From contig OZ005620.1 in NCBI GenBank assembly GCA_963930655.1, forward strand, positions 573,001 to 637,000: a stretch of 64,000 nucleotides of DNA. Direction: 5' to 3'. The DNA is from Myrica gale (lineage: Eukaryota; Streptophyta; Magnoliopsida; Fagales; Myricaceae). The notes under the pieces were generated by a model, which made no database searches, was not told the origin of the DNA, and was given only the letters and a program-made list of their open reading frames with translations. This document shows positions 47,901-57,966 of the stretch, piece by piece; the stretch's first letter is position 1, and each line of letters opens with the position of its first letter. The translations under genes and the position numbers were made by a program.

Positions 47901-48291
47901 ATGGGGGCTAATATCTCCTATAATCCATTGCTTCAATGGTTCCCATGGTTTTTGATTGTCACTCTTGAGTAGAGGAAGTTATGACTATAATCTAGAATGA
48001 GGGAGTTTATTTGAATAAATAGTGCTCAACTAAATTTTGATAATCACAATTTCCTTTGTTGTGTGAAAATTGACAACAGAGGTCCTTACCTGATCTCTAA
48101 GTTTAATTTGTAATCCCTATATTGTTTTTTATTTCCTTTTTGGTGGCAGTGTGCTATAAACTTCTATTCCCATTTCTGTTGTCTAAATTCATTCCAAACT
48201 GAAGAAAAGACTTGACGTTTGCCGGCAATTAATTAGAGCGAAAAACAGTCTCTGATACCAGACTTTATTTGGTATTTTTCTGTGCAGTTAA
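44970..48291 (+). CDS. NF-YC: nuclear transcription factor Y subunit C (NF-YC9/NF-YC1-like)
   Basis: The protein has 226 residues. Exon 1 codes from the ATG at 44970 to 45646, followed by a GTATGT donor. The frame runs on past it, but into an unrelated F-rich tail. Splicing to an acceptor TGTGCAG at 48287 adds TTAA, creating Ser plus TAA, so the protein ends GQGNLGGQS as other NF-YC9-type proteins do. A Pro/Gln-rich N-terminus ([33 protein letters not shown]) leads to the histone-fold domain: [73 protein letters not shown] Gly/Pro-rich tail follows. NF-YC dimerises with NF-YB and, with NF-YA, binds CCAAT boxes. Confidence 0.9.
46142..46267 (+). repeat. 63-bp tandem duplication in the NF-YC intron
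   Basis: CCTTATAGAAAACAGGAGAG ... AAAGACTTCGTACTGAGA is repeated from about 46206 as CCTTATAGAAAGCAGTAGAG with the same AAAGACTTCGTACTGAGA block. Confidence 0.7.
46275..46850 (+). repeat. three imperfect tandem repeats of about 170-220 bp in the NF-YC intron
   Basis: The phrase TTGGATTGATG(C/T)GGTTGG with ATRTTACT, then GCATTTG..., GTCGTATT-like and GATTAGGAT...TTGTTATA, recurs with starts near 46275, 46440 and 46675. Each unit contains TGGTGTTGTTTCTTATTGG or a derivative between copies. The units are diverged, so the array is not recent. Confidence 0.6.
47460..47501 (+). mobile_element. 14-bp poly(A)-tailed micro-insertion with a 14-bp target duplication
   Basis: TCAACCATAATCAT (47460-47473) and TCAACCGTAATCAT (47488-47501) differ at one base and flank exactly ACTTATAAAAAAAA. 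The insert equals the 3' end of the larger fragment at 28155-28204. It lies in the NF-YC intron. Confidence 0.6.
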
Positions 48292-48763
48292 GCGTTACTC
48301 ATTCGAAGAAGATGTTCTGTGAAGTGCAGCAGTTTGAAAAGTAACTCATCTGAAGATGTGCTGTGAGGCGCAAGGGAAATGTGTGAGCGTAGCTGATGCT
48401 ACTTAGAATTTTGGTTGCATTTTAATTAAGAGATATGTACTTGTCAGCTGTTGTTATGGGGGACACCTTTAGAAACTTGTTATCAATTTGACATCAAACA
48501 ATGCAGTTAAACCACCGCTGCAATGACTTACCTATTAATATTACTGTGCAGTCTTGAGATCTCGAAACCTCCTGTTGTCTCATTATATATTAGTCATGCT
48601 AGTTACATCGAGTAGATCTCGTGGTAATATATGAACTGAATAGAGAAAAGGATGTCAAAAAAAGAAAAAGTCTTATTCCTATATCTCCCATACTGACTAT
48701 TTAGGAGATATCATGAACAACTTAATCTCCGTGTCTGTAGATGTTCACTGTCACAGTCTTCTG
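48292..48763. other. convergent 3' UTR region of NF-YC and XTH
   Basis: The 3' UTR of NF-YC runs in from the left and that of the minus-strand XTH gene from the right. No other feature is seen. Confidence 0.45.
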
Positions 48764-49975
48764 TTATTGGTTGATTTGGCATTCCGGTGGAATATGAGGG
48801 TACCTTGTCCTGTCAGAGCAATAATCATAATTCATGTATTTTTCCTTGACATTTTCATATTTTCTTTGCTCGTTGGAGTTTAGGCTCTGATATTTCAGAC
48901 TATTCCACCACAAGTTTGAAGAATGACACTGCTCAGTGCCGAAGGTTTGTAGCGAGCAGCCATCAATGTTGAACCCTTGAAAGCTTGCTTTGAAGGGCTC
49001 TTGAGTCCACTCAGTTTTACTTCCATTCGATGCCCAGCCCTCTCCATTCCACAGGCTCCCTTCTACCTGCATTGGCTGCGATGGGTAACCTACTCCAATC
49101 TTTATATTGTTCTTATACACTCTGATTGGAATATCGTCTACATAAAACCTGAAAACCCCAAATATATCTCAATGAAATACTATAACGCAGGGAATCATTT
49201 TCGCACATGAGAGAGAGAGAGAGAGAGACGGACACTATTTGATATTGATTCCAAAGAATTTTGTAAGAATGGAAGTCTTTTGCGGGATCAAACCAAAGCT
49301 GAATCCTTTGCTCTCTATCGCCTTGACCATTGGCGAACACATTTGTCTGTAATACGTAAGGTGGTCCATTATTCCCCAAGAACTCCATGTCGATCTCATC
49401 GTGATCAGTTGAACGAGAAATCAGCTGCGATAAGCACCAGCATTAGCTTCATCCTCTTCCCCCCTCCCAAATTCACTCAAGGAAGCAAGAACAGCAAGAT
49501 ATATAAACAGAAACCTGCAAAATCTTACATAGAAAGCTGTAATGACCCCGCTGGAGTTCTTCTCTGGTAGTTTAATCCGCATGTGAAATAATCCAGACCC
49601 GTAATGCAGTTGGGACTCGAATCCAGCCCCTAAGATGCACAAGTAATACATTAAGATACATTGTCGAACTAAGTCTAATATATAGATATGCATTCATTCG
49701 TGCATCATGCAAATACAGATAAACGCCCGTGAATTGGTTGAGAGATGTCAGAGAGAGAACGAAAGAATTCATAATGGAGGACGAACGCAACCTGAATTTT
49801 GTTCCAGAGAAAGTTGGATTTCAGTTTCTTGGTTTCCTAGTAAGACGTGGTCATGTCCCCAAGTGACGAAGTAATTCCTATAAAAACTAACATTGTTGGA
49901 TCCGCTTGCATGCGCGGATGTGAAAGCGAGAAACGCAAAGAGACAGAGAAGAGAGAAATTTTCTGAGAGATTCAT
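48764..49975 (-). CDS. XTH: xyloglucan endotransglucosylase/hydrolase (XTH), 4 exons
   Basis: The protein has 286 residues, GH16 family. It cuts and rejoins xyloglucan in the cell wall. Minus-strand exons are 49975-49792, 49629-49529, 49424-49234 and 49148-48764. The third donor is GTCCGT, giving a split Val codon before [10 protein letters not shown]. An N-terminal signal peptide ([18 protein letters not shown], cleaved near residue 23) precedes the catalytic domain. The catalytic motif [10 protein letters not shown] is at about 103-112, with Glu105 as nucleophile and Glu109 as acid/base. [20 protein letters not shown] and [20 protein letters not shown] follow. The C-terminal XTH domain ends [15 protein letters not shown]. 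The usual N-glycosylation sequon after the catalytic motif is replaced by FLGNNGPPY. It most resembles the XTH1-3-like branch by eye. Confidence 0.9.
49208..49230 (+). repeat. GA microsatellite in an XTH intron
   Basis: A run of GA dinucleotides lies between exons 3 and 4 of the XTH gene. Confidence 0.7.
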
Positions 49976-50428
49976 GAAGAGTGATATCACGTGGCAGCAA
50001 AATTTGTGAGACAGAAATCGTGTTTGCCTGGATCAGAAACTACGTTGCTGTATTTGTTAAAGGCAGTTTTCAAGCTCACCGATACATGTTAAGAACACGT
50101 ATTCTTGTAGGTAATTTATACATGTGCCAGTACAGCCTACGTTTGGCAAGCGTGCTGAGCAATAAATAATGCCAGTTAAATTACGTATTAAGAGTGAATT
50201 TAATACTGCGTTTTAAAAAAAGAGATCAGGCATGTGTGAAGATCTCAGTAATAAATATAAGAGATTATAACTTTCTTTTGGTTGCTACAGCTTCTGTTTT
50301 TTTTTTTCAGATGGATTTTTTATTTTTTGGTTAATTAAAAATAGGCATTAATGTTTTAAATACGAGAACCATTAAAAAAATCCACGAGGCATATTAATGG
50401 ACATTTCAAGTCAAATATGATTTTTTTC
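49976..50428 (-). promoter_or_regulatory. XTH upstream region
   Basis: Non-coding sequence upstream of the XTH start. I could not define a clear TATA box or other element. Confidence 0.3.
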
Positions 50429-50632
50429 GGGATAAATGCAAAATCAGTCTCTGTGTTATACGCAAAAATCGATTTAGCCCCTGTAATATGAAAAACATAA
50501 ATTTAGTCCCTATAATTTTAGAAAGTGATAAAATCATTCTCTGATGGAAGGACCAACAACAAACGAAAATAGAATCACGGGGACTAAATCGATTTTTACG
50601 TATAGCACAGAGACTAATTTTGTATTTATCCC
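50429..50632. mobile_element. MITE with about 50-bp inverted repeats
   Basis: The left arm starts GGGATAAATGCAAAATCAGT, then CTCTGTGTTATACGCAAAAA and TCGATTTAG. The right arm, read on the other strand, starts GGGATAAATACAAAATTAGT, then CTCTGTGCTATACGTAAAAA and TCGATTTAG. No coding capacity is present. The flanks are T-rich, so no target duplication can be called. Confidence 0.75.
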
Positions 50633-51263
50633 TTTTTCTCCCTTGTAATGTTCTTCAATCCCATTGATCTTGAGCTTTTCAGTATTTTGGTCTTTTCATT
50701 TTCCATAATTAATATACGTACTAATTTAAATATTAAAACCTTTAGATGACATTGATCTCTACATGTTTAATGAAAGCAAAATTGGTTTTTTTTTTTTTGT
50801 AATGTTTAGTTATAGACAGCTGTGGAAGACAAAACAGCTGATGGGCCGGGTCAGTAACGCGAGCCTGTAACATTAAGTAGGGGCGCTAAAGCGATAGAAC
50901 TCTGGCCCAACTGCTCAGGTCGGATCTTGGTGGTTTCCTTACTGGGCCGCCCGTTCCAAGCCTACGAGTATAGATATGTCAAGGTGGAATCAGCGACATT
51001 GCCGTTTAGCTCTACCTAATATACTGCATTTTGAGTAGGGACGGGACAAGATCGTCCAAGCTTTAGTTTATTGAGGGTACCCTCGTCTTAATATAAAATG
51101 TCCTGCCATTTTTTACTATTACAAGTCAGCCCAGTTTCCAAATGCGCCATTAACGATTATTCTCCTTGACAAACTCTATCTCTCTCTCTCTCAAAATACC
51201 AGTTAAGACTCAGATTTTGTAGGTTTCAGATCTACCTTTCTTTCTCTTGATAGTGTTAGAGAA
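50633..51263 (+). promoter_or_regulatory. SEC61G promoter and 5' UTR region
   Basis: Non-coding, ending in a CT-repeat tract (about 51177-51193) typical of plant leaders. No other feature is recognised. Confidence 0.35.
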
Positions 51264-51587
51264 ATGGACGCTTTAGACTCAGTCGTCGATCCCCTCAGAG
51301 ACTTCGCCAAGGACAGCGTCCGCCTCGTCAAGCGCTGCCACAAGCCTGATCGCAAAGGTATCGCATCTCCTAATAGACAAGCATGTGTATTATTGTATTT
51401 GTGATTTCATTGTGAATCTGCGCTGCGGATCTGGTTCTGAGATTAAGGTTTTACTTTGTTGGATCGTGTAGAATTCACGAAGGTGGCGCTCCGTACGGCG
51501 ATCGGTTTCGTCGTGATGGGATTCGTCGGGTTCTTCGTGAAGTTGATCTTCATACCAATCAACAACATCATCGTAGGTTCTGTTTAG
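51264..51587 (+). CDS. SEC61G: protein transport protein Sec61 subunit gamma
   Basis: The protein has 69 residues in two exons: 51264-51357 and 51472-51587. The residues [40 protein letters not shown] and [20 protein letters not shown], then INNIIVGSV are the full plant Sec61-gamma/SecE sequence. An amphipathic helix precedes a single tail-anchor membrane helix. It is part of the ER Sec61 translocon. The stop TAG (51585-51587) is followed directly by GTAATT, which could be a donor for a 3' UTR intron. Confidence 0.93.
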
Positions 51588-53382
51588 GTAATTCTTCGAT
51601 TTTAATGTTTATCGTCTAATTTCCTTATGAGTTATGCGTTAATTAGATTATTAGCTTTATTTGAATCAACTATTTGCCCAGTAGTAGTTGCATGCAATTC
51701 TTCAGCAAAATGAATTAGTTATTGGATGAGTCAGTATTTGCTTACAATTAGGTTATCAAACTAGTTGCTTATTTGAATGATTCTGCTTGGGGTTCAGATC
51801 ACGCATCTCAGACATTGGGTATTGCTTGCAATCGCGAGTAGTTGATATATCAATAGGCCAAACCTATGAGCTTAAGCTTTTTGATTAAGAATAAATGAAT
51901 TGGTTGGGATTATACACAAACTTATAAATAGGATAATGTTCTAGTTCAGAACTAGGCTTATAAAATGCAGAACTCAGAAATCTGAAGAAGTGCTATACAT
52001 AAAATGTTCGCTCGAATTGAAACTGTGACGGAAATTTACACTGCAATATGAAAATAATGCGGTGTAGAACTAAAGCTTGTAAAGAGGTATTGATCATCTT
52101 TTGATAACCTGTGGATATTCTAATGGCTCTGTCGTGATTCCAATAGCAGACACCGGGGGCTTCCTAGATGTTCATATCTGCAACTTATAAAAAAAAAGAA
52201 GATATTCATATCTGCAGTATTCCCTTCATTTTGTTTCATCTAGTGTGAATTAGTATGTGGCTTGATATGAATTGGGGCACGTAGGAAATGATTGTTGATT
52301 CTGCTAATGGTAATGAAGATCTGAGAGAAGCTTTTGGAAAAAGTTTCGGTATTAGGAAAGTTTCTAATATGATCTTCACGGCTCTTTGGTGTTGTCTTTT
52401 GGTGCATGGTACTTAGCAAGTTTTTTTCTCTCAGCCTCAATATCGTAGGTTTCGGTACTTGTAGACATGGGTCATATTTATTGGTGTCAATTGAAAGGTC
52501 AAGATGTTGTCATGCAGCGTAAGGACTAATCAGAAAGGAATGTATAACAGAGCAGATCAGATTAATGGCAAAAGATATTGTCTCTGCCGGTGCACTACCA
52601 TTTCGTTAAATCACTCTTGTATGTAGTTTCCTTTTCTTTCATAATGTACAGTTCACTGATAACCATCCAGATCAGCAACCTATATGGCTGCTTATTGGTG
52701 TTATTTTTTGTTACTTTTTAGATGGTGGATTTGAGAATTCAGTGTTAAGGTTTTTTAAGCTGTACTTGGACATACATCAGCTGTTGGCTCGATCAATTAA
52801 TTATAGAATGTTTCTGCTATCAAGCTTATGAATCTGTACTGTTGCTCGTATTTATGTTCTTAAAACTGTTGACAAGCTCTTGATATGATGCTTTCTATGT
52901 ATGTCATGTAATAATTTGTGAATTTTAGTCTCCTCTGACTGCTTGATATAGTCCAAAGATCTGCCAGATACTTGGGAGCTTCTTAAAGTTCTGCGTTTCT
53001 TAACCGCTGATCTAAAGATTGTTACAGGGATTGACTGGATCTGTTCGTATGCAAGTGCAGGTTAGTTGAGGCGCTACGTTGCTACAGGGTCAAACACAGA
53101 TTGGGTCGGGAGAAAATTCATATTCTAAGAGAAATGCTTAGCATGTAGCATCCAATAGCTTCTTCTTTTTTCTTTTTTTCTTTTTGGATATTGTATGCAC
53201 TCGAGATAACATTGATATTTGAACTCTTCGTTTTGTTCTTTTGCCTTTCGTAATGCTGAACAGAATTTTTGCCTGGTTGCCAGTATGCTGCATTGTGGAT
53301 CTATATGCAAAGAAACGAGCAATAGTAGTAGGGAGTCAGGAGTGGGAGGAGTTTTATTGCCAATCCTGTCACATTTAAGTAA
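51588..53382. other. SEC61G downstream region, probable 3' UTR intron
   Basis: No coding sequence is recognised. If the GTAATT after the stop is used, this stretch would be a 3' UTR intron ending near an acceptor such as GTTACAG at about 53028; that is inference. Confidence 0.35.
52166..52216 (+). mobile_element. 17-bp poly(A)-tailed micro-insertion with a 17-bp target duplication
   Basis: AGATGTTCATATCTGCA (52166-52182) and AGATATTCATATCTGCA (52200-52216) differ at one base and flank ACTTATAAAAAAAAAGA. The insert shares its ACTTATAAAAAAA core with the insertions at 28155 and 47474. Confidence 0.6.
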
Positions 53383-53781
53383 GGGTGAAATATACTTTCC
53401 ACCCATAAACTACCATAGTTTTTACACTTTATACCCTAAACTACCAATTTTGTTACATTGAACCCTCTAACTACCAATTTTTGACACTTTGCACCCTAAA
53501 CTACTCACTTTGACACATTGCTCCCTCCAACTACTAATATTAAACAATTTACATCCTCTATTTGACAATAATACCCTTAATAAATTAATGAATTGACAAT
53601 AATATCTTTAATATATGTAAAATGGGTCAAGAGTATTATCGTAATTTTATTTTACAAATTTGACATAGGGTGCAAAGTGTCAAAATGAGTAGTTAAATGG
53701 TGTAATGTATCAAAATTGATAGTTTAGGGTGTAAAGTGTAAAATTTATTGTAATTTATGAGTGAAAAATGTATTTTCCCCT
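53383..53781. mobile_element. MITE, second copy of the family at 20648
   Basis: The left end GGGTGAAATATACTTTCCAC with CCATAAACTA is matched by the inverted right end (GGGGAAAATACATTTTTCAC, TCATAAATTA). The internal phrase CATCCTCTATTTGACAATAA is shared with 20648-20965, and the interior contains several reiterations of AAACTACCAATTTT-like units. No clear target duplication (TTTAAGTAA versus TGAAAGTAG matches at 6 of 9 bases). Confidence 0.65.
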
Positions 53782-54548
53782 GAAAGTAGTTTTACTTTCT
53801 CTGGAATTCTGCGCTATGCATTGTTATCTGATGATACTTAATTTTCATTTGATATTGAGTTCTGGAAAGATATAAAGTATTATATTCCGTTTAAAAAGCG
53901 ATCCGAATCATTTAGCTCATCCAAAATTCTCCGAATTTTAAATTCGAGTTTCAATTTTTTTTTGAGATTTTAGCTTTCTAGTTCCGATGAAAAAATTCAA
54001 GTGTCGTCACCTCGATTTAATGAGAAATAATAAATTGATAGAAAATTAAAAAATCTATTAGATGAGAATTACAGAAATTCGCTATAATGTTACCTTAGTA
54101 CCTTAGATTAACATATCTATTTAATAAATATAATAGAAAAACATAAGACAAAATAAGTTGTAACGTGTTTACTTTTCCGACACATAAGAGTTGTGTTTGT
54201 GTTATAATATTTTTGGTATGAGAATATGTGTTGGTATTGAGTTTAGTGAAAAGGTGAAGAGAGAGGTAATTTTTTATATTTTTTGTAATTTTTTATATTT
54301 TTTATGGAAGAGAGAGAGATTATATTGGAGTATTTTATTAGGAGAGAGATAAAATGTTGGGGATAATTGGGTTTGCAAACGCAATAGAGAGTCCACGTGA
54401 GCTACTTATGGAGGGTATATTGGTAAAGTAACATAAACAAGAAACCCTCAAATATAAACCATTTTACATGGAGGCTGTTCATCTTCCTTTGCTAGCCACG
54501 ACTTTTCGCAGACATTGGCCTCTCTTCTTCGTCCCCTTCATGTCCGCA
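53782..54548 (+). promoter_or_regulatory. acetolactate synthase upstream region
   Basis: Non-coding sequence upstream of the ALS gene. It contains the MITE copy listed separately at 54188-54390, less than 200 bp from the coding region. Confidence 0.35.
54188..54390. mobile_element. short MITE, second copy of the 11079 family
   Basis: It shares the left end GTTGTGTTTGTG and the interior TGTTGGTATTGAGTTTAGTG, then GTGAAGAGAGAGGTAATTTT with 11079-11308. The right end is TTTGCAAACGCAAT. A short duplication of GTAATTTTTTATATTTTT lies inside. Confidence 0.55.
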
Positions 54549-56522
54549 ATGGTGGCTGCCGCCGCAACTACAACCACCTTCCCCAAACCCTCTCCATTCT
54601 CTTCCAAATCCTTGATTTCTAGATTTTCTCTCCCCTTCTCCCATATTCCACAAAACAACCCCGCTCTCCGCCGCTCCTCTTTCTCCTTTTACATCTCCAA
54701 CTCCAGCACCAACCCGGCAAAAACATTCGTTACTAAAACTACAGAAAAGGTCGTTGCCGTTGAAGAATTCGTTTCACGATTTGACCCCAATGAGCCTCGA
54801 AAAGGCTCGGATGTCCTCGTGGAGGCCCTGGAGCGTCAGGGCGTCACTACAGTCTTTGCCTACCCTGGCGGCGCATCGATGGAGATCCATCAGGCTCTCA
54901 CTCGCTCCTCTGTAATCAGAAATTTCCTTCCCCGCCATGAGCAAGGCGGGGTTTTCGCGGCTGAGGGCTTCGCGCGCGCCTCCGGTCTCCCCGGCGTCTG
55001 CATCGCCACTTCGGGTCCTGGCGCCACTAATCTGGTCAGCGGCCTTGCAGACGCCTTGCTTGACAGTGTCCCGGTCGTCGCCATTACCGGTCAAGTTCCC
55101 CGCCGAATGATCGGTACAGACGCATTTCAAGAAACTCCAATCGTAGAGGTAACCCGATCTATCACCAAGCATAACTATCTAGTTCTCGATGTCGAAGACA
55201 TTCCAAGGATTGTTAGCGAAGCTTTTTACTTAGCCAAGTCGGGCCGGCCTGGTCCGGTTCTGATTGATATACCTAAAGACATTCAACAACAACTGGTGGT
55301 TCCAGATTGGAGCCAACCCATAAGGTTGGCTGGTTACACTTCTAGGTTGCCAAAGGCGCCAAGTGAGGCGCATTTGGAACAGATTGTGAGGTTGGTTTCG
55401 GAATCGAGGAAACCTGTGTTGTATGTTGGTGGCGGTTGTTTGAATTCGAGTGAGGAGTTGAGGCAGTTTGTTGGTTTGACGGGGATACCAGTGGCGAGTA
55501 CTTTAATGGGCCTTGGGGCGTACCCTTTATCGGACGAGTTATCGCTTCAAATGCTTGGCATGCATGGCACTGTGGGTGCTAATTATGCTGTGGATAAGTC
55601 TGACTTGTTGCTTGCATTTGGGGTTAGGTTCGATGACCGTGTGACGGGGAAGCTCGAGGCCTTTGCAAGCCGAGCTAAGATTGTTCATATTGATATTGAT
55701 CCAGCAGAGATTGGGAAGAATAAGCAGCCCCATGTGTCCATCTGTGCGGATCTAAAGTTAGCATTGGAGGGAATGAATCAAATATTAGAGGGGAAACGTA
55801 ATAAGCTCAAACTTGATTTCTCGGCTTGGAGGGAGGAGTTGAAAGAGCAGAAACTGAAATATCCCTTGAGTTTTAAAACTTTTGGAGAGGCTATTCCTCC
55901 TCAATATGCAATTCAGGTTCTTGATGAATTGACAGATGGTAATGCGATTATAAGCACTGGTGTTGGGCAACATCAGATGTGGGCTGCTCAGTTTTACAAG
56001 TATAAGAGGCCTCGCCAATGGTTGACATCAGGGGGTCTAGGGGCGATGGGTTTTGGACTGCCCGCTGCCATTGGAGCGGCTGTGGCGAGACCAGACTCTG
56101 TTGTGGTAGATATTGATGGTGATGGAAGTTTTATAATGAATATCCAGGAGTTGGCAACTATTCGGGTGGAAAATCTTCCAGTTAAGATAATGTTGCTGAA
56201 TAATCAGCATTTGGGTATGGTAGTGCAATGGGAGGACCGGTTCTACAAGGCTAACAGGGCTCACACTTATCTTGGGGACCCATCCCGAGAGTCAGAAATT
56301 TTTCCGAATATGTTGAAATTTGCAGCAGCTTGTGACATACCTGCAGCCCGTGTCACAAAGAAGGAAGATCTAAGAGCAGCAATTCAGAAGATGCTTGACA
56401 CTCCTGGACCGTATCTACTGGATGTAATTGTACCACATCAAGAACATGTTCTTCCTATGATTCCGAGTGGTGGGGCCTTCAAAGATATAATCATTGAAGG
56501 TGATGGGAGATCTACATACTGA
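54549..56522 (+). CDS. ALS: acetolactate synthase catalytic subunit (acetohydroxyacid synthase), plastid
   Basis: The gene is intronless and gives 657 residues. It condenses two pyruvates, or pyruvate and 2-oxobutyrate, in the first common step of valine, leucine and isoleucine synthesis. The start chosen is the ATG at 54549 (GCAATGG, good context; [17 protein letters not shown] is a typical Ser/Thr-rich plastid transit peptide). In-frame ATGs at 54540 and 54468 have weaker context. The catalytic Glu is in [12 protein letters not shown]. The thiamine-diphosphate motif [14 protein letters not shown] ends in LLNN, and the FAD/central domain includes [12 protein letters not shown]. Ala, Pro, Ala, Asp, Arg, Trp and Ser stand at the well-known inhibitor-contact positions (GGAS, QVPRR, TDAF, RFDDR, VQWED, PSGG), the ancestral plant state. 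The C-terminus [17 protein letters not shown] is complete. Confidence 0.95.
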   Translation: MVAAAATTTTFPKPSPFSSKSLISRFSLPFSHIPQNNPALRRSSFSFYISNSSTNPAKTFVTKTTEKVVAVEEFVSRFDPNEPRKGSDVLVEALERQGVTTVFAYPGGASMEIHQALTRSSVIRNFLPRHEQGGVFAAEGFARASGLPGVCIATSGPGATNLVSGLADALLDSVPVVAITGQVPRRMIGTDAFQETPIVEVTRSITKHNYLVLDVEDIPRIVSEAFYLAKSGRPGPVLIDIPKDIQQQLVVPDWSQPIRLAGYTSRLPKAPSEAHLEQIVRLVSESRKPVLYVGGGCLNSSEELRQFVGLTGIPVASTLMGLGAYPLSDELSLQMLGMHGTVGANYAVDKSDLLLAFGVRFDDRVTGKLEAFASRAKIVHIDIDPAEIGKNKQPHVSICADLKLALEGMNQILEGKRNKLKLDFSAWREELKEQKLKYPLSFKTFGEAIPPQYAIQVLDELTDGNAIISTGVGQHQMWAAQFYKYKRPRQWLTSGGLGAMGFGLPAAIGAAVARPDSVVVDIDGDGSFIMNIQELATIRVENLPVKIMLLNNQHLGMVVQWEDRFYKANRAHTYLGDPSRESEIFPNMLKFAAACDIPAARVTKKEDLRAAIQKMLDTPGPYLLDVIVPHQEHVLPMIPSGGAFKDIIIEGDGRSTY

Positions 56523-57966
56523 TTCGTGGGCAGTGTTATCTGTTTGTTATGCTACTATGTATGTATGTTTTCAATTTTCTGTGTCGTACCTTAAAGGCGA
56601 GGAAAGTTTGTTAGTTATTGAGTTAGTTGCTATATCGTCTTTTGCTCGAACCCTGGGCAACTATTTGTAATCTTTGGAAGGAGAGGAATTTGAGCCTTTT
56701 TTTCTTTTTTTTTTCTGAATATCGCTTTTTTTCTTTTTCTGATTCGAATCACAATACAAAATGTCAGTAGGGATACTAAGAGATTCAAACAATCCAAAAC
56801 AACGAAAATCTACAGCCCATTTGGCTTACAAGTGAGCCTGCCTATTTTTTGGTTCCTAGAAATCCAGATGATAGAACAGTCAGCCTCATGCAGGAAAAAA
56901 AAAAATCCATCAATTGATGCACCAAGTCTGCTATAGTCCAGCTCGGAATACTGTTGAGGCTGCACAGTGGGAAGAGTCGCAGATTGGTTTTGGTTGTCTA
57001 AGCTGAGCCTCCGTGGTCTTCCAGCTTCTAAAGTTAACAGGGAGCTAGTCAAGTCGTCGGGAAATCATGAGGGTGTGCTTCCTTAAAATCCAGCTCTGGA
57101 GTCTGAATAGCCTCTGTTGTTGGAGTGCTGTAGTAGTTTGTACACTCGAGTTTTTGGGTTTGTTGCATGTAAATCACCAGTATCGGTTGTATTATAGGAG
57201 CTGACCTCCTGACAATATTTTCTCTTTAATATATTTTCTTACCCAGAAAAAAAATGTAGATGATGTTAAACAATTTGGGCCAAGCTAAAGGACTGGAATC
57301 GGAGGTTAATGCTGAATTGATGATTAGGCTATGTGGTGAATTTCATCCTTATATAAGGGATCCTCTATCAGACTTCGCAGCTGGTCCTTCCTTTTTGTTG
57401 TATCGCGGTTGAATTGTAGTCACAATTGGTGGTAGAAACAGATTCCGATTTGGAGGCCCTGAATATTGTCCTAGTCTCTGAGAAAGGCAAAGCTTATAGT
57501 TCCTAGGTCTATCGGATATTGTTCTTCATATTGATACAGTGGGACTTTCCTTTGCAAACTGCACTGCAGACATTAGTTCAAACAGCTCGAATGAGTCTTT
57601 TTTTTGCTCCCCCGAAGGAATTAAAAAAGTAGTCACACGGATATTATGACTGCTAGAAATCCTCCTTGTTTTGGGAAATAAGGTATAATCTAAAGGAAAG
57701 AACCTAGCTACTGTGATTGGCATCATTTTGAGAAATAACAATCAGTAATGATACATAGAATATTGTCTACATTGAATTCACCTCAAAGCAAGGTTATTTA
57801 TCCACAGAATATACCAATGGAAACTTCAATGTACAAGCTTCCAAAAGTGTGTTGATATTGCTAGACGAGTTTAAAAATATCCTAGCATTCCTTGTCAGTC
57901 AAACCTTGTTAGCTCGTTGATCTGATCTGAAGCTGTGATAACATCAGGTTAAGGATTTTGTATTTG
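56523..57966. other. convergent 3' regions, no gene
   Basis: 3' UTR of ALS on the left and of the minus-strand gene on the right. No supported gene or repeat between them. Confidence 0.4.

Noticed and set aside
54774..55172. 132-codon minus-strand frame inside the ALS gene
   Set aside because: Antisense shadow of a GC-rich, strongly conserved coding region.
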